Shown: positions 32,434 through 41,500 of the stretch, piece after piece | Layout: each line of letters opens with the position of its first letter | Position numbering within the stretch: position 1 is the first letter of the stretch | NCBI GenBank assembly: GCA_028281535.1 | Contig: JANQJS010000046.1 | Span: forward strand, 18,349 to 82,348 | Origin: Sedimentisphaerales bacterium | GTDB taxonomy: Bacteria; Planctomycetota; Phycisphaerae; Sedimentisphaerales; SM23-30 | Direction: 5' to 3' | DNA length: 64,000 nt | Program-made: the position numbers and the translations under genes | The notes under the pieces: model-generated | Seen by the model: only the letters and a program-made list of their open reading frames with translations | The model's database searches: none | What the model was told of the DNA's origin: nothing

Positions 32434-33840
32434 CTAATCGATGATGTCAGCTGTGTCCGTTTTTGTTTTTTTTGCGAATGAATTTTTGAGCCATGAGCTT
32501 GTTTTTTGCCAGGGGCCTGAAACATGCTTGCAAAGTGAAAGGACCTTTACTTGGCGACTTAATTTACGAATTTGTTGGTCATCAGGTGCTATTTCTTTGA
32601 TGCGATTGACATAACTTTTAGCTAATTGAAAGTGCCCCTTTTGGCAATGAGCATACGCCAAATTGTGAAGAGCGGAAACGTGGTCTGGTTCTAACTCCAA
32701 TACTTTTGTAGAAAGTTCAATACCTTCGTCCAAATGTCCTGTGAGATAATAGCATAAACTTAAATTTTGATAGCCCGAGGGGTCGTCAGGAATCATTTCG
32801 ATCGCTTGCTCAAAGCAGATCATTGCTTTCGTGGTCTCTCCCACATCTTGTAATAAACAACCTAAATCAAGAAGAACCTGAGGTTGATCCTGTGAATACT
32901 TTAGTTCTTCGAGAAGATGTTCGCGTGCATTGACGGTTTGACCAACTTTCAAATAGCATTCGCCTAAACGATAATGAGATCCGCTTTGTCTAGGGTTTAA
33001 CGATAATGCTCTGTGATAATTTTTTATTGCTTGGGATGTTTTTCCATCATGTTGATTCAATTCACCCAGGTAGTGATGTGCTTGTGCTTGGCGTTCATCC
33101 ATTTCCAGAATTCGATTAAATTTTTCCTTAGCAGATTCGAGCTGGTTCATTTCCAGTAGTAAGATTCCGGTGTCGAGTAACGTGTCAATGTCGCCGGGGG
33201 TTTTACGTAATTCTTCCAGAAAATTTTCCTTGGCTTTTTCCATATTGCCTTTGGCCCAATAAGCTTGGGCGATGCGATAATGAATTTGCGGATGATTTGG
33301 AGCCAGGATTTTGGTTTGTTGCCAGCACCAAATGGCTCGATCATACTCATGTCGAGAAAAGAGCGAATTTCCAATATTATAATAGCAAAATGGGCAATGC
33401 TCTTTGATTTGTCGTGCCACGTAGAACATTTCTTCAGCTTTGTCGTGTAATCCCATTTCAGAGTAGGTAATGATGCGATTGCAAAAGGACGGTTCGTATT
33501 CTGGATCAATATCTTCGATTGTTTCAAAGGTTTCTACGGCTTTATCATATTGTCCAATGCGTGTATAGTCGACAGCCAGGCAATTGAGTACTTCTGTATC
33601 ATTTGGATTTAGGTCGTGAGCCTGTTCATAGGCTTCAATAGCTTCTTGGAATTTACCCAAAGAATCCAATGTGAGGCCTTTATTGAAAAACCAATTGGAG
33701 TTGCTGGGGTTGATATTGATAGCTTCCTGGAGTTCTCGCAGGGCATCGGCCCAGTGGCCATGGTCAAATAATTCGTGGGCTTGTTCGATGTGATGCTCTG
33801 CGTCATTCCATTCATTTGGATTCAAAAAATCAGTACTCAT
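32434..33840 (-). CDS. TPR repeat protein
   Basis: A 468-residue protein built of about ten tetratricopeptide repeats from near residue 15 to 435. Examples are ALRELQEAININPSNSNWFF, AIEAYEQAHDLNPNDTEVLN and AIKNYHRALSLNPRQSGSHY. There is no signal peptide or membrane segment, so it is probably a cytoplasmic scaffold for protein complexes. The C-terminal 30 residues are basic. It stands 70 bp upstream of rmuC on the same strand; no partner is evident from context. Confidence 0.85.
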   Translation of the reverse strand: MSTDFLNPNEWNDAEHHIEQAHELFDHGHWADALRELQEAININPSNSNWFFNKGLTLDSLGKFQEAIEAYEQAHDLNPNDTEVLNCLAVDYTRIGQYDKAVETFETIEDIDPEYEPSFCNRIITYSEMGLHDKAEEMFYVARQIKEHCPFCYYNIGNSLFSRHEYDRAIWCWQQTKILAPNHPQIHYRIAQAYWAKGNMEKAKENFLEELRKTPGDIDTLLDTGILLLEMNQLESAKEKFNRILEMDERQAQAHHYLGELNQHDGKTSQAIKNYHRALSLNPRQSGSHYRLGECYLKVGQTVNAREHLLEELKYSQDQPQVLLDLGCLLQDVGETTKAMICFEQAIEMIPDDPSGYQNLSLCYYLTGHLDEGIELSTKVLELEPDHVSALHNLAYAHCQKGHFQLAKSYVNRIKEIAPDDQQIRKLSRQVKVLSLCKHVSGPWQKTSSWLKNSFAKKTKTDTADIID

Positions 33841-34090
33841 TGTAAATCCTATATTTATGTTTAATTTGAGGGTTTTTGCTTCTATCGTCAGTCTAACTGG
33901 GGGCCTGAATGGGGTTTTTCAGATTCTACGGATATTTTCGATTGTGTGATTTGTGAGGTCGCGGCCTTTTTAACTATCAGAGCCAAAAGGGATTATGGGG
34001 TTAACAAAACACTCCTTTTTTAATTCTATTTATTTGTCTTAGGTAAATTGGTTATGGTCCAATAATTATGGTTAGATAAAGGAAAAGAAA

Positions 34091-34119
34091 TTGACGCTGA
34101 ATTCCCAGCGATTTACAAT
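34091..34119 (+). promoter_or_regulatory. sigma-70 promoter of the TPP-riboswitch transcript
   Basis: TTGACG (34091-34096), 17-bp spacer, TACAAT (34114-34119). The predicted start at about 34126 falls right at the 5' base of riboswitch helix P1. The 250 bp between this promoter and the TPR gene (33841-34090) hold an ATTGG/CCAAT mini-hairpin near 34047 and nothing else I can name. Confidence 0.85.
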
Positions 34120-34127
34120 CAGACCAT

Positions 34128-34216
34128 ATCGCTAGGGGTGCCATGAATTTGGCTGAGATAGTCCCTTGGAACCTGATCAGTGACTCCATTTGGATTCAGC
34201 TGCGTAGGAAAGTGAT
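34128..34216 (+). promoter_or_regulatory. TPP riboswitch (THI element)
   Basis: The aptamer core is recognisable: CTAGGGGTGCC, GGCTGAGATAGTCCCTTGGA, ACCTGATCAG and CTGCGTAGGAAAG match the conserved THI-box blocks GGGGTGCC, GGCTGAGA, AACCTGATC and GCGTAGGGAA in order. Helix P1 closes as ATCGCT (34128-34133) with AGTGAT (34211-34216). P3 is a short GCC/GGC hairpin, and the P4/P5 arm is extended by an extra TCC-ATTT-GGA tip. It senses thiamine pyrophosphate. The downstream terminator implies transcriptional control, with TPP switching the gene off. Confidence 0.95.
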
Positions 34217-34233
34217 TCAAAATTTAGCTTTTG

Positions 34234-34259
34234 AACCGCTTGATCAGAGCGGTTTTTTT
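34234..34259 (+). terminator. riboswitch expression-platform terminator
   Basis: AACCGCT-TGATCAG-AGCGGTT followed by seven U residues, 18 bases after the aptamer. Its TTGATCAG can pair over 8 bases with CTGATCAG in the aptamer core (34173-34180). That offers a simple antiterminator in the absence of TPP. Confidence 0.9.
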
Positions 34260-34284
34260 GTGCCTGATGATATAGGAGAAATGA

Positions 34285-35463
34285 ATGTCAAAAAGAATTT
34301 ATTTTGATAATGCAGCCACCAGTTTTCCAAAGCCGAAGTGTGTTCATGATGCTATGACCGATTATGCAACGCGTGTAGGGGCTTCTTCAGGGCGGGGTGC
34401 ATATCAAGAAGCGATGGAATCAGGCGAATTGATCAGTGAGACGCGGCGATTGGTTGCGGATTTAATTGGTGGTAAAAATCCAGATCACGTGGTTATGACA
34501 TTCAATTGTACAGATGCATTGTCGATTGCCATTAAGGGGTTGATTAAAGATCGTTCTGATCATGTCATTACCACGCGAATGGACCATAACTCAGTTCTAA
34601 GACCATTAGCTGAACTTGAGCAAACATTGGGGATTGATGTCACATATGTTGATGCCTGCCCAGAAGGCTTGATTGATCCTGATGATATTCGACAAGCAAT
34701 TCGTACTAATACTAAACTTGTTGCGGTTGTTCATGCCAGTAATGTTTCAGGGAGTTTGCAAGATATTGATGCCGTTGGCCAGATTACGCATGAACATGGC
34801 ATTCCGTTTTTGGTGGATGCTGCGCAAACGATTGGGCACATGCCAATCAATATAGAAAAATCTCATATTGATCTACTTGCATTTCCTGGGCATAAAGGAT
34901 TAATGGGCCCTTTAGGAACAGGTATACTTTATATTCGGCCCGGATTGGAATTTAAAGTGTCGCCACTACGAGTTGGTGGTACTGGGAGTAAAAGTGAATT
35001 AGCGGTCCAACCTGATTTTATGCCAGATCGATTTGAGTCAGGATCACATAATGCGATTGGGATTGCCGGGCTAAATGCATCAATTAAATATCTTTTGGAC
35101 AAGGGGATCGAATCTATTCATGAGCATGAAACAGATTTATGTCGTGAATTTTTAAATCTATCCAGCGGCATAGATGGATTGACTGTCTATGGCCCAAAAG
35201 ATGTTAGAAATCGTATGGGTGTTTTTAGCGTGACTCTGGATGGATATTCTCCAAATGAATTATCCAATTTATTGGAAGAAAAATTTGGATTGCTCACGCG
35301 ATCAGGGCTCCATTGTGCACCTTATGCTCATCAAGTTATCGGAACATATGATCGTTCTGGAACAACACGGTTTAGTACCAGTTTTAATCATTCAATTGAG
35401 GATATCTCATTTGCTGTTAGCTCTTTAAATGAAATAGCCAAAATGTGCGTAAATCAGGCATAA
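34285..35463 (+). CDS. class V aminotransferase, cysteine desulfurase-like
   Basis: A 392-residue PLP enzyme of the NifS/SufS-type class V family, closest in pattern to the EF2568-like subgroup. It opens with RIYFDNAATSFPKP. The PLP region is FLVDAAQTIGHMPI with the Schiff-base Lys in AFPGHKGLMGPLGTG (about K203). The C-terminal loop TRSGLHCAPYAH holds a Cys (about 344) in the place of the SufS persulfide Cys. GGAG lies 7 bases before the ATG. It is controlled by a TPP riboswitch, so it probably provides sulfur from cysteine for the thiazole ring of thiamine. No other thi gene is in the window, and that role is inferred. Confidence 0.9.
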   Translation: MSKRIYFDNAATSFPKPKCVHDAMTDYATRVGASSGRGAYQEAMESGELISETRRLVADLIGGKNPDHVVMTFNCTDALSIAIKGLIKDRSDHVITTRMDHNSVLRPLAELEQTLGIDVTYVDACPEGLIDPDDIRQAIRTNTKLVAVVHASNVSGSLQDIDAVGQITHEHGIPFLVDAAQTIGHMPINIEKSHIDLLAFPGHKGLMGPLGTGILYIRPGLEFKVSPLRVGGTGSKSELAVQPDFMPDRFESGSHNAIGIAGLNASIKYLLDKGIESIHEHETDLCREFLNLSSGIDGLTVYGPKDVRNRMGVFSVTLDGYSPNELSNLLEEKFGLLTRSGLHCAPYAHQVIGTYDRSGTTRFSTSFNHSIEDISFAVSSLNEIAKMCVNQA

Positions 35464-35579
35464 ATTACCATGTGTACGTATTAGTTTTTGCGTATACAAT
35501 TAGTAACTCAATGATTATGACAGTCTTGCCGAAAATTCAGCTATATCATTATATTTTATTGTAACAATTCCTTTATCTG

Positions 35580-35643
35580 ATCCCAACTTACGTCCATTAT
35601 ATACCGATAAATTCTATAGGACTTCATCAAGTTTTGTTGGGAT
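35580..35643. repeat. long-range inverted repeat upstream of the FlaA1-like gene
   Basis: ATCCCAAC (35580-35587) and GTTGGGAT (35636-35643) are exact inverse copies 48 bases apart, with GTCC/GGAC pairing further in. The right arm touches the -35 box of the next promoter. It may be a terminator-like fold for the aminotransferase transcript or a regulatory site. Confidence 0.35.
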
Positions 35644-35671
35644 TGACGTTTCGTTTAAGATGCTGTAAAAT
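35643..35671 (+). promoter_or_regulatory. sigma-70 promoter of the FlaA1-like gene
   Basis: TTGACG (35643-35648), 17-bp spacer, TAAAAT (35666-35671). The spacing and boxes closely match the promoters of trpL and the TPP-riboswitch transcript. Leader length would be about 50 bases. Confidence 0.75.
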
Positions 35672-35727
35672 AGAAGATTGCAGTTGTCTTGCATAATTTA
35701 GTCCTGATTTTTTATCAATAAAACCCT

Positions 35728-37716
35728 ATGTCTGAAGAGATCTTAAATAGAGACCATAAACCGAGAACCTGGCTGCGTCCAGTGAAGATGATTTTTGCGC
35801 ATGTCGTTTTGTTTGCGATTGCTTTATTTTTATCCTTTTTACTAAATAGCAATATGCAGATTAGTGGATGGTTTCCATCGGTTTTTTTCGCATGGCTGAT
35901 TGTTGTCTTAATTGTCAAGCTTGTCGTTTTTGCCTGCTTACATCAGTTCCATGGCCTTTGGCGATATGCAAGCGTATCTGATATTTTTAGTATCATGGTT
36001 GGCTCGCATATTAGTACGCTAATTTTAGTGCTAGGCTGGTACACGTGTTACAATATTCCTGTGATTCAAGATAAAATGGGGCCCTTAATTCGGGTTCCAC
36101 AAGCAGTGATGTTGCTTGATTGGTTGGCAACGATTATGGTGATTTGTGGTGTGCGATTAGCAATACGATTGTATTACGAAGAAACACGCACCGATTCAAT
36201 TGGCCGTTTGAAGCGTATGTTAATCATGGGGGCAGGAAATGCAGGCGAAAGTTTATTACGCGAATTTTATCGTATGGCCGATTCGGGATATGAAGTGGTT
36301 GGCTTTATCGATGATGACCCAGTGAAAAAAGGTGCTCGAATCCATGGCGTTCCTGTGTTGGGCAATTCCGCTGAAATCAAAGATATTGCAATCAATCATA
36401 ATATTGATGAATTGGTCATTGCGATGCCGTCGGCTTCTCATAAGGATCATCGACGAGTGATTGAGCATTGTCAGGGTGCCAATTTACATTTTAGTATTAT
36501 TCCGGATCTCGTAGACATAGCCTCTGGTAAAGTGAATGTTTCCCAAATGCGTGAAGTCGACATTAACGATTTGCTGGGCAGAGATCCAGTAACGTTGGAT
36601 ATGGAAACAATCAGTGAATTTATCAAGGATAAAGTTGTCTTAATTTCCGGTGCAGGTGGATCGATTGGCTCTGAGATGTGCCGTCAAGTCGGCCACTTTT
36701 TGCCCAAAACGTTATTACTCGTCGAACAGGCAGAAAATCCATTGTTTTTTATCGAACGGGAATTATCACGTGATTTTCCAGAGATGGATATCAGGCCAAT
36801 TATTTGCGATATTACCGAAGCTGACCGAGTGGATCAAATATTTAATACCCATCAGCCTGAAGTCGTGATTCATGCCGCAGCTCATAAACACGTGCCATTA
36901 ATGGAAGAAAATCCAGGAGAGGCGATTAAAAATAATGTGATTGGTACGCGAACCATTGCTCGTGCATCTGACAAATATGAGGCAAGTCACTTTGTGATGA
37001 TTTCTACCGATAAAGCTGTCAATCCAACAAGTATTATGGGCTCCAGCAAACGAATCGCTGAGATGGAAATTCAAAGCCTCAATGAAAATAGCAAAACGGA
37101 TTTTGTCACCGTTCGATTTGGAAATGTATTGGGAAGTAATGGTAGCGTCATACCGATATTTCGCCAGCAAATAGCCAAGGGAGGGCCTGTCACTGTTACC
37201 CATCCAGATATGATTCGTTATTTTATGACGATTCCTGAAGCGGCCCAGTTGGTATTACAAGCTGCAACGATGGGTAAGGGGGGCGAAGTTTTTGTTCTAG
37301 ATATGGGTGAGCCTGTGAAAATTGTCGACCTGGCTCGTGATTTAATTACTTTAAGTGGATTTACGCCTGGAGAGGACATTGAAATACAGTTTTCTGGTAT
37401 GCGACCAGGTGAAAAATTATTTGAAGAGCTGTCGATCACGGGTGAAGATATGCAAACGACTCGTCATCCTAAAATAAGTATTTGGAAGAATATCCCTACA
37501 GATAATACCGTTTTGTCGTCAGCTATTGATGAGTTGAGTGACATTTCCAATCAAAAAGATAATCTAGATGAGATTGTTTCAGTAATTAAACGTGTTATTC
37601 CAGAATATGTCGGTGATGTCGACAGTATGGCATTACATCAAGCTCATCAATCAAAGTCGACCAATGGGCAGGCAGATGGCTCGACTGATTCCATCCAGGA
37701 AGAAAAAGCTATTTAA
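35728..37716 (+). CDS. nucleotide-sugar 4,6-dehydratase, membrane FlaA1/CapD/PglF family
   Basis: A 662-residue membrane-bound short-chain dehydratase acting on UDP-GlcNAc-type sugars for surface polysaccharide or glycan synthesis. Four N-terminal membrane helices (about 20-140) are followed by a CoA-binding-like Rossmann domain (LIMGAGNAGESLLREF, about 168) and the catalytic SDR domain with GAGGSIGSEMCRQ (about 308). The active site STDKAVNPTSIMGSSKR (about 425) has Met in the place of the usual Tyr, as typical for this family. GMRPGEKLFEEL near the end is a further signature. It could work in O-antigen, exopolysaccharide or flagellin glycosylation; flagellar genes begin 12 kb downstream but are not adjacent. 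Confidence 0.9.
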   Translation: MSEEILNRDHKPRTWLRPVKMIFAHVVLFAIALFLSFLLNSNMQISGWFPSVFFAWLIVVLIVKLVVFACLHQFHGLWRYASVSDIFSIMVGSHISTLILVLGWYTCYNIPVIQDKMGPLIRVPQAVMLLDWLATIMVICGVRLAIRLYYEETRTDSIGRLKRMLIMGAGNAGESLLREFYRMADSGYEVVGFIDDDPVKKGARIHGVPVLGNSAEIKDIAINHNIDELVIAMPSASHKDHRRVIEHCQGANLHFSIIPDLVDIASGKVNVSQMREVDINDLLGRDPVTLDMETISEFIKDKVVLISGAGGSIGSEMCRQVGHFLPKTLLLVEQAENPLFFIERELSRDFPEMDIRPIICDITEADRVDQIFNTHQPEVVIHAAAHKHVPLMEENPGEAIKNNVIGTRTIARASDKYEASHFVMISTDKAVNPTSIMGSSKRIAEMEIQSLNENSKTDFVTVRFGNVLGSNGSVIPIFRQQIAKGGPVTVTHPDMIRYFMTIPEAAQLVLQAATMGKGGEVFVLDMGEPVKIVDLARDLITLSGFTPGEDIEIQFSGMRPGEKLFEELSITGEDMQTTRHPKISIWKNIPTDNTVLSSAIDELSDISNQKDNLDEIVSVIKRVIPEYVGDVDSMALHQAHQSKSTNGQADGSTDSIQEEKAI

Positions 37717-37797
37717 AGCATATCTAAACGTTATTTCTTAATATCAATTGTCTCTGGCTAGTTGAAATCATTGATTAAATCTGTTAATGTGTCTGCC

Positions 37798-38541
37798 ATG
37801 AGCAAGATAAAATTAATTGTTTTTGATCTCGGTGAGACGTTACTGAATTATGGTTCGGTTAATGTCGGTGAGTTATTTACTCAGGGAGCCGAGTTGACCT
37901 ATCAATATCTTAAAGAGCATTATTCTAATCAAGTAAAATTGCCCAGCCTTTCATCATATCGACGCGATCATATCCTATCGATTCGTTGGAATGTACTTAA
38001 ATCAAATATCACTCTCAAAGAATTTGATTGTATGCAGTTGCTAAAAAGGAAATTGGTCAAGTCAGGATTGCAACCCTCGGCCACTTTATTACACGAATTG
38101 TGTTGGTTGTGGTATGAACCATTAAGTCGTTGTGCTCAAATTGAACCAGATTTATCTGATACCTTCAAACAGCTGCAAGAGATGTCTTTCAAGTTAGCCA
38201 TTCTTTCCAATACCTTTTTACCGGCATCTGTTTTGGATCGTCATTTAGACCAGTTTGGAATATTGTCATTTTTTGATCATCGATTTTATACTTCCGAAAC
38301 GGTATATCGCAAGCCTGATCGGCGTGTATTTCAGAAGGTGTTAGAAGAATGTGGGGTTCAGCCAGGACAGGCAGTCATGGTTGGAGATCGTAAGGGGGCC
38401 GATGTGAAAGGCGCATTACGCGTTGGCATGACACCGGTCTATAAGCGAGGTCTTGTTAATCAAGGCAAAGACGTCGATAATTCAATAGCGAGTATTGATC
38501 ATATACGTGAACTTCCAGAACTATTAAGGAACGTGGTTTGA
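37798..38541 (+). CDS. HAD-superfamily hydrolase
   Basis: A 247-residue haloacid-dehalogenase-like protein. Motif I is IVFDLGETLL, which has the nucleophile Asp but Gly where the second Asp of DxD is usual. Motif II is LAILSNTFLP and motifs III/IV are RKPDRRVFQKVL and AVMVGDRKGADVKGALRVGM. A helical cap lies between motifs I and II. I choose the ATG at 37798; GTG at 37789 and TTG at 37762 are in frame. It is probably a phosphatase of unknown substrate. It precedes addB by 37 bp and may share its transcript. Confidence 0.82.
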   Translation: MSKIKLIVFDLGETLLNYGSVNVGELFTQGAELTYQYLKEHYSNQVKLPSLSSYRRDHILSIRWNVLKSNITLKEFDCMQLLKRKLVKSGLQPSATLLHELCWLWYEPLSRCAQIEPDLSDTFKQLQEMSFKLAILSNTFLPASVLDRHLDQFGILSFFDHRFYTSETVYRKPDRRVFQKVLEECGVQPGQAVMVGDRKGADVKGALRVGMTPVYKRGLVNQGKDVDNSIASIDHIRELPELLRNVV

Positions 38542-38578
38542 TATTTCACAAAAGTATTCTAGCGGTAAAGGATATTCT

Positions 38579-41500
38579 GTGAGTGTTCGGTTTATATTAG
38601 GTCGAAGTGGTAGCGGTAAAACAACCCATTGCATTAATGCAATACAGAATGCATTGAGTGACTCACCCGTAGGGCCTGAACTTCTCTTTTTAGTTCCGGA
38701 TCAGGCAACGTTTCAAATGGAACAGGCCGTGCTTTCGTCAGAAAAATTGACAGGATATCATCGCTGCTCAATTGTTAGTTTTAATCGACTTTCTCAGTTG
38801 CTCATGTTTCAAGCAGACTCTTTGTCATTGCCTGTTCTGAGTCCAACTGCCAAACAGATGTTGTTATGGCGAATTTATGAACAAAACAAAGAGCATCTGT
38901 CACTTTTTTCACAAGGGGCCGTTTCGAGTGGTTTTATTGAAACGATGCACGCCATGTTGCGAGAATGTCGTTTTTATCAAAAAACTCCTGAACAGCTCAT
39001 TGATCAAGCGAAAGATTTAAAAACATCTGATGATATAAGGTTGAAGCCATTAGCCGAAAAATTATCAGATTTGTCTATATTATTCAAAGCTTATGAAAAT
39101 GCTATTAAAGATCGATTCATAGATCCAGATGAATATCTGGACAAAACGATTCTGAGGGCAGATCTTTTTAAGCGTTTTTCTGGTGCTCAATTATGGATTG
39201 ATGGTTTTGCCAGTTTTACACCTCAACAGTTAGCTTTGTTAACTTGTTTAATAAAGACCGTCGACCATGTCGATATGAGTTTTTGCCTCGATCCTTTTAG
39301 TGAAACATTTAGCTTTTTGCAAAAGCATCATGAGTTTAATGGCGCGTGTAAAGATGACTTTTTTTATCCGACGCTTCTAACGTTTCAAAAGCTAACTCAG
39401 CATTTTAGAGATCATGATATTGATATACTTGCTCCGCTATGTTTAGGTGAAGCTTTACCTTTGCCTCGTTATCGGCATTCTCAGGTGTTGTCTGACTTAG
39501 AACAAGGGTTATTTAAAAATGCTTCAACATCTTTGAGGGATAAAAAATTTCAAGCTCTTAAAACTTTTGAAGAAGTACCAGAGTCTGGAGTTGTGGTTGT
39601 CTCAGCCACAGATCGACGCGAAGAAATAAACTTGGTTGCTCAGCAGATAATACGACTCTGTCGCGATTGTGACTATCGTTATAGAGAAATTGCCATCATT
39701 CTCAGGGATTTTGATGATTATCAAACCATTTTAGAATCGGTTTTAACGGATTATGGCATTCAATTTTTTATCGATCAACGGCGGGCACTCCATCATCATC
39801 CATTAATTGAGTGTATTCAAAATATTTTTCATATATTAATTTCAAATTTTTCTAGTGATCATGTGTTAAATTATTTAAAAACAGATTTGGCAGGGATTGA
39901 CCGGGAATTAGTCGATCCGTTAGAAAATGTGGTGTTGTCATTAGGGGTTGAGAAAGCCGGTTGGTTTCGAGATTGGCAATTGGAGGATGCGAATGGTCGT
40001 GATTCGAAAACGAATCGATCTTTTGGCTTCACTAATGAAACCATTAACCAATGTCGTAAAAAAATAATTGCTCCTTTTTATGAGTTTAAACAACAGCTTT
40101 ATGATCAGGAGTCTGGCGATTATCAAGCTACGGTACTTCAATATTCCCAGGCTTTGTATCAATTTTTAAACGATCTTAATGTTTGCAAAAAACTCAAGAG
40201 TTGGTCTCAAGAGGCTCAAGAACAAGGCCTTTTAGATCAACGAGATCTTCATAATCAAGTGTACACCGATGTGATGAATTTATTAGACGAGATGGTCGTA
40301 GTAATGGGGGATGACAAGCTCAGTCTGCAGGAATATCTAGATCTTCTGTTGACTGGTTTATCTCAGCTCTCTAAAGGGGTTGTGCCTCCGGCATTGGACC
40401 AGGTATTAATTGGATCTATCGAACGTTCACGACATCCACACATCCGTGCAGCGTTTGTTTTAGGTGTCAATGAAGGCCGATTTCCTCGATTGCAAACAGA
40501 ACCAGGATTTTTAACTGAAGACCAGCGGGGAGTTCTATCACAGCGTGGTTTTGAACTTTCCCCAGGGCAAACACAGCAATTACTGGATGAGCGATATCTA
40601 GGTTATATCGCTTTGACACGTGGGCAGGATTTTTTATGGGTCAGTTATAGCCGTGTGGATGATTCAGGAAAAACTTTGAATCCTTCTCTATTGATAGAGC
40701 AAATTTACAATGCAGTTACTGATTGTCCTTACCTATATTGTGAGCAGGTTAACGAAAATGATCTTTCAAACATGACAGAGGTTTGGCAATTGGGCCAGTT
40801 TTTGGCGGGATATTTTTCTAGTGATTCCATTACACTAGATGATAAAAGTGACATGGGTGCTTTGAGTCAATATGCATTATCAGTCAAGGATTGGCAAAGC
40901 AGTTTGGAAATGTCGCTGAAAGGGTTATGTGCCAGGAAAACAGCACATCTAGATTCGTCAATTTTACCACAGTTGTTTCCGGAAACGAGTGTGTCCAGTA
41001 CGATATCCAGGTTAGAATGTTTTGCCGCCTGCCAATTTCAACACTATGCAAAATATATTTTGAATCTTTCTAGTCGGGAGCAATTAAAGTATGAAGCAAA
41101 AGATATTGGTAATTTCTATCATCAAGGATTGCATGAGTTATTTCAACGATTACAGGAAAAGAAGATAAAATGGGCAGATTTAGCCAGTGATGAACTGCGT
41201 TTGTGGGTGGATGAGGTCCTTAAAAAAATCACTTCGGAAGATTCAGACTTTTATCCTCTTATACAACAATCGCATCGTAATCATTATATTTTTTCTAAAG
41301 CATCAAAGCAACTGCATCGAATGTCTCAGCAGATTTGGAGATTTTTTTGCGATAGTTGTTTTGACCAAGTATTTTCAGAAGTTGCATTTGGATTAAATCA
41401 TCCGATTCCAGGTTTAGTTCTGAATTTGCCTGATGGTCGTCAATGGCAGTTACATGGAAAAATTGATCGTGTCGATTGTGATTTTCATGATACCGGTTAT

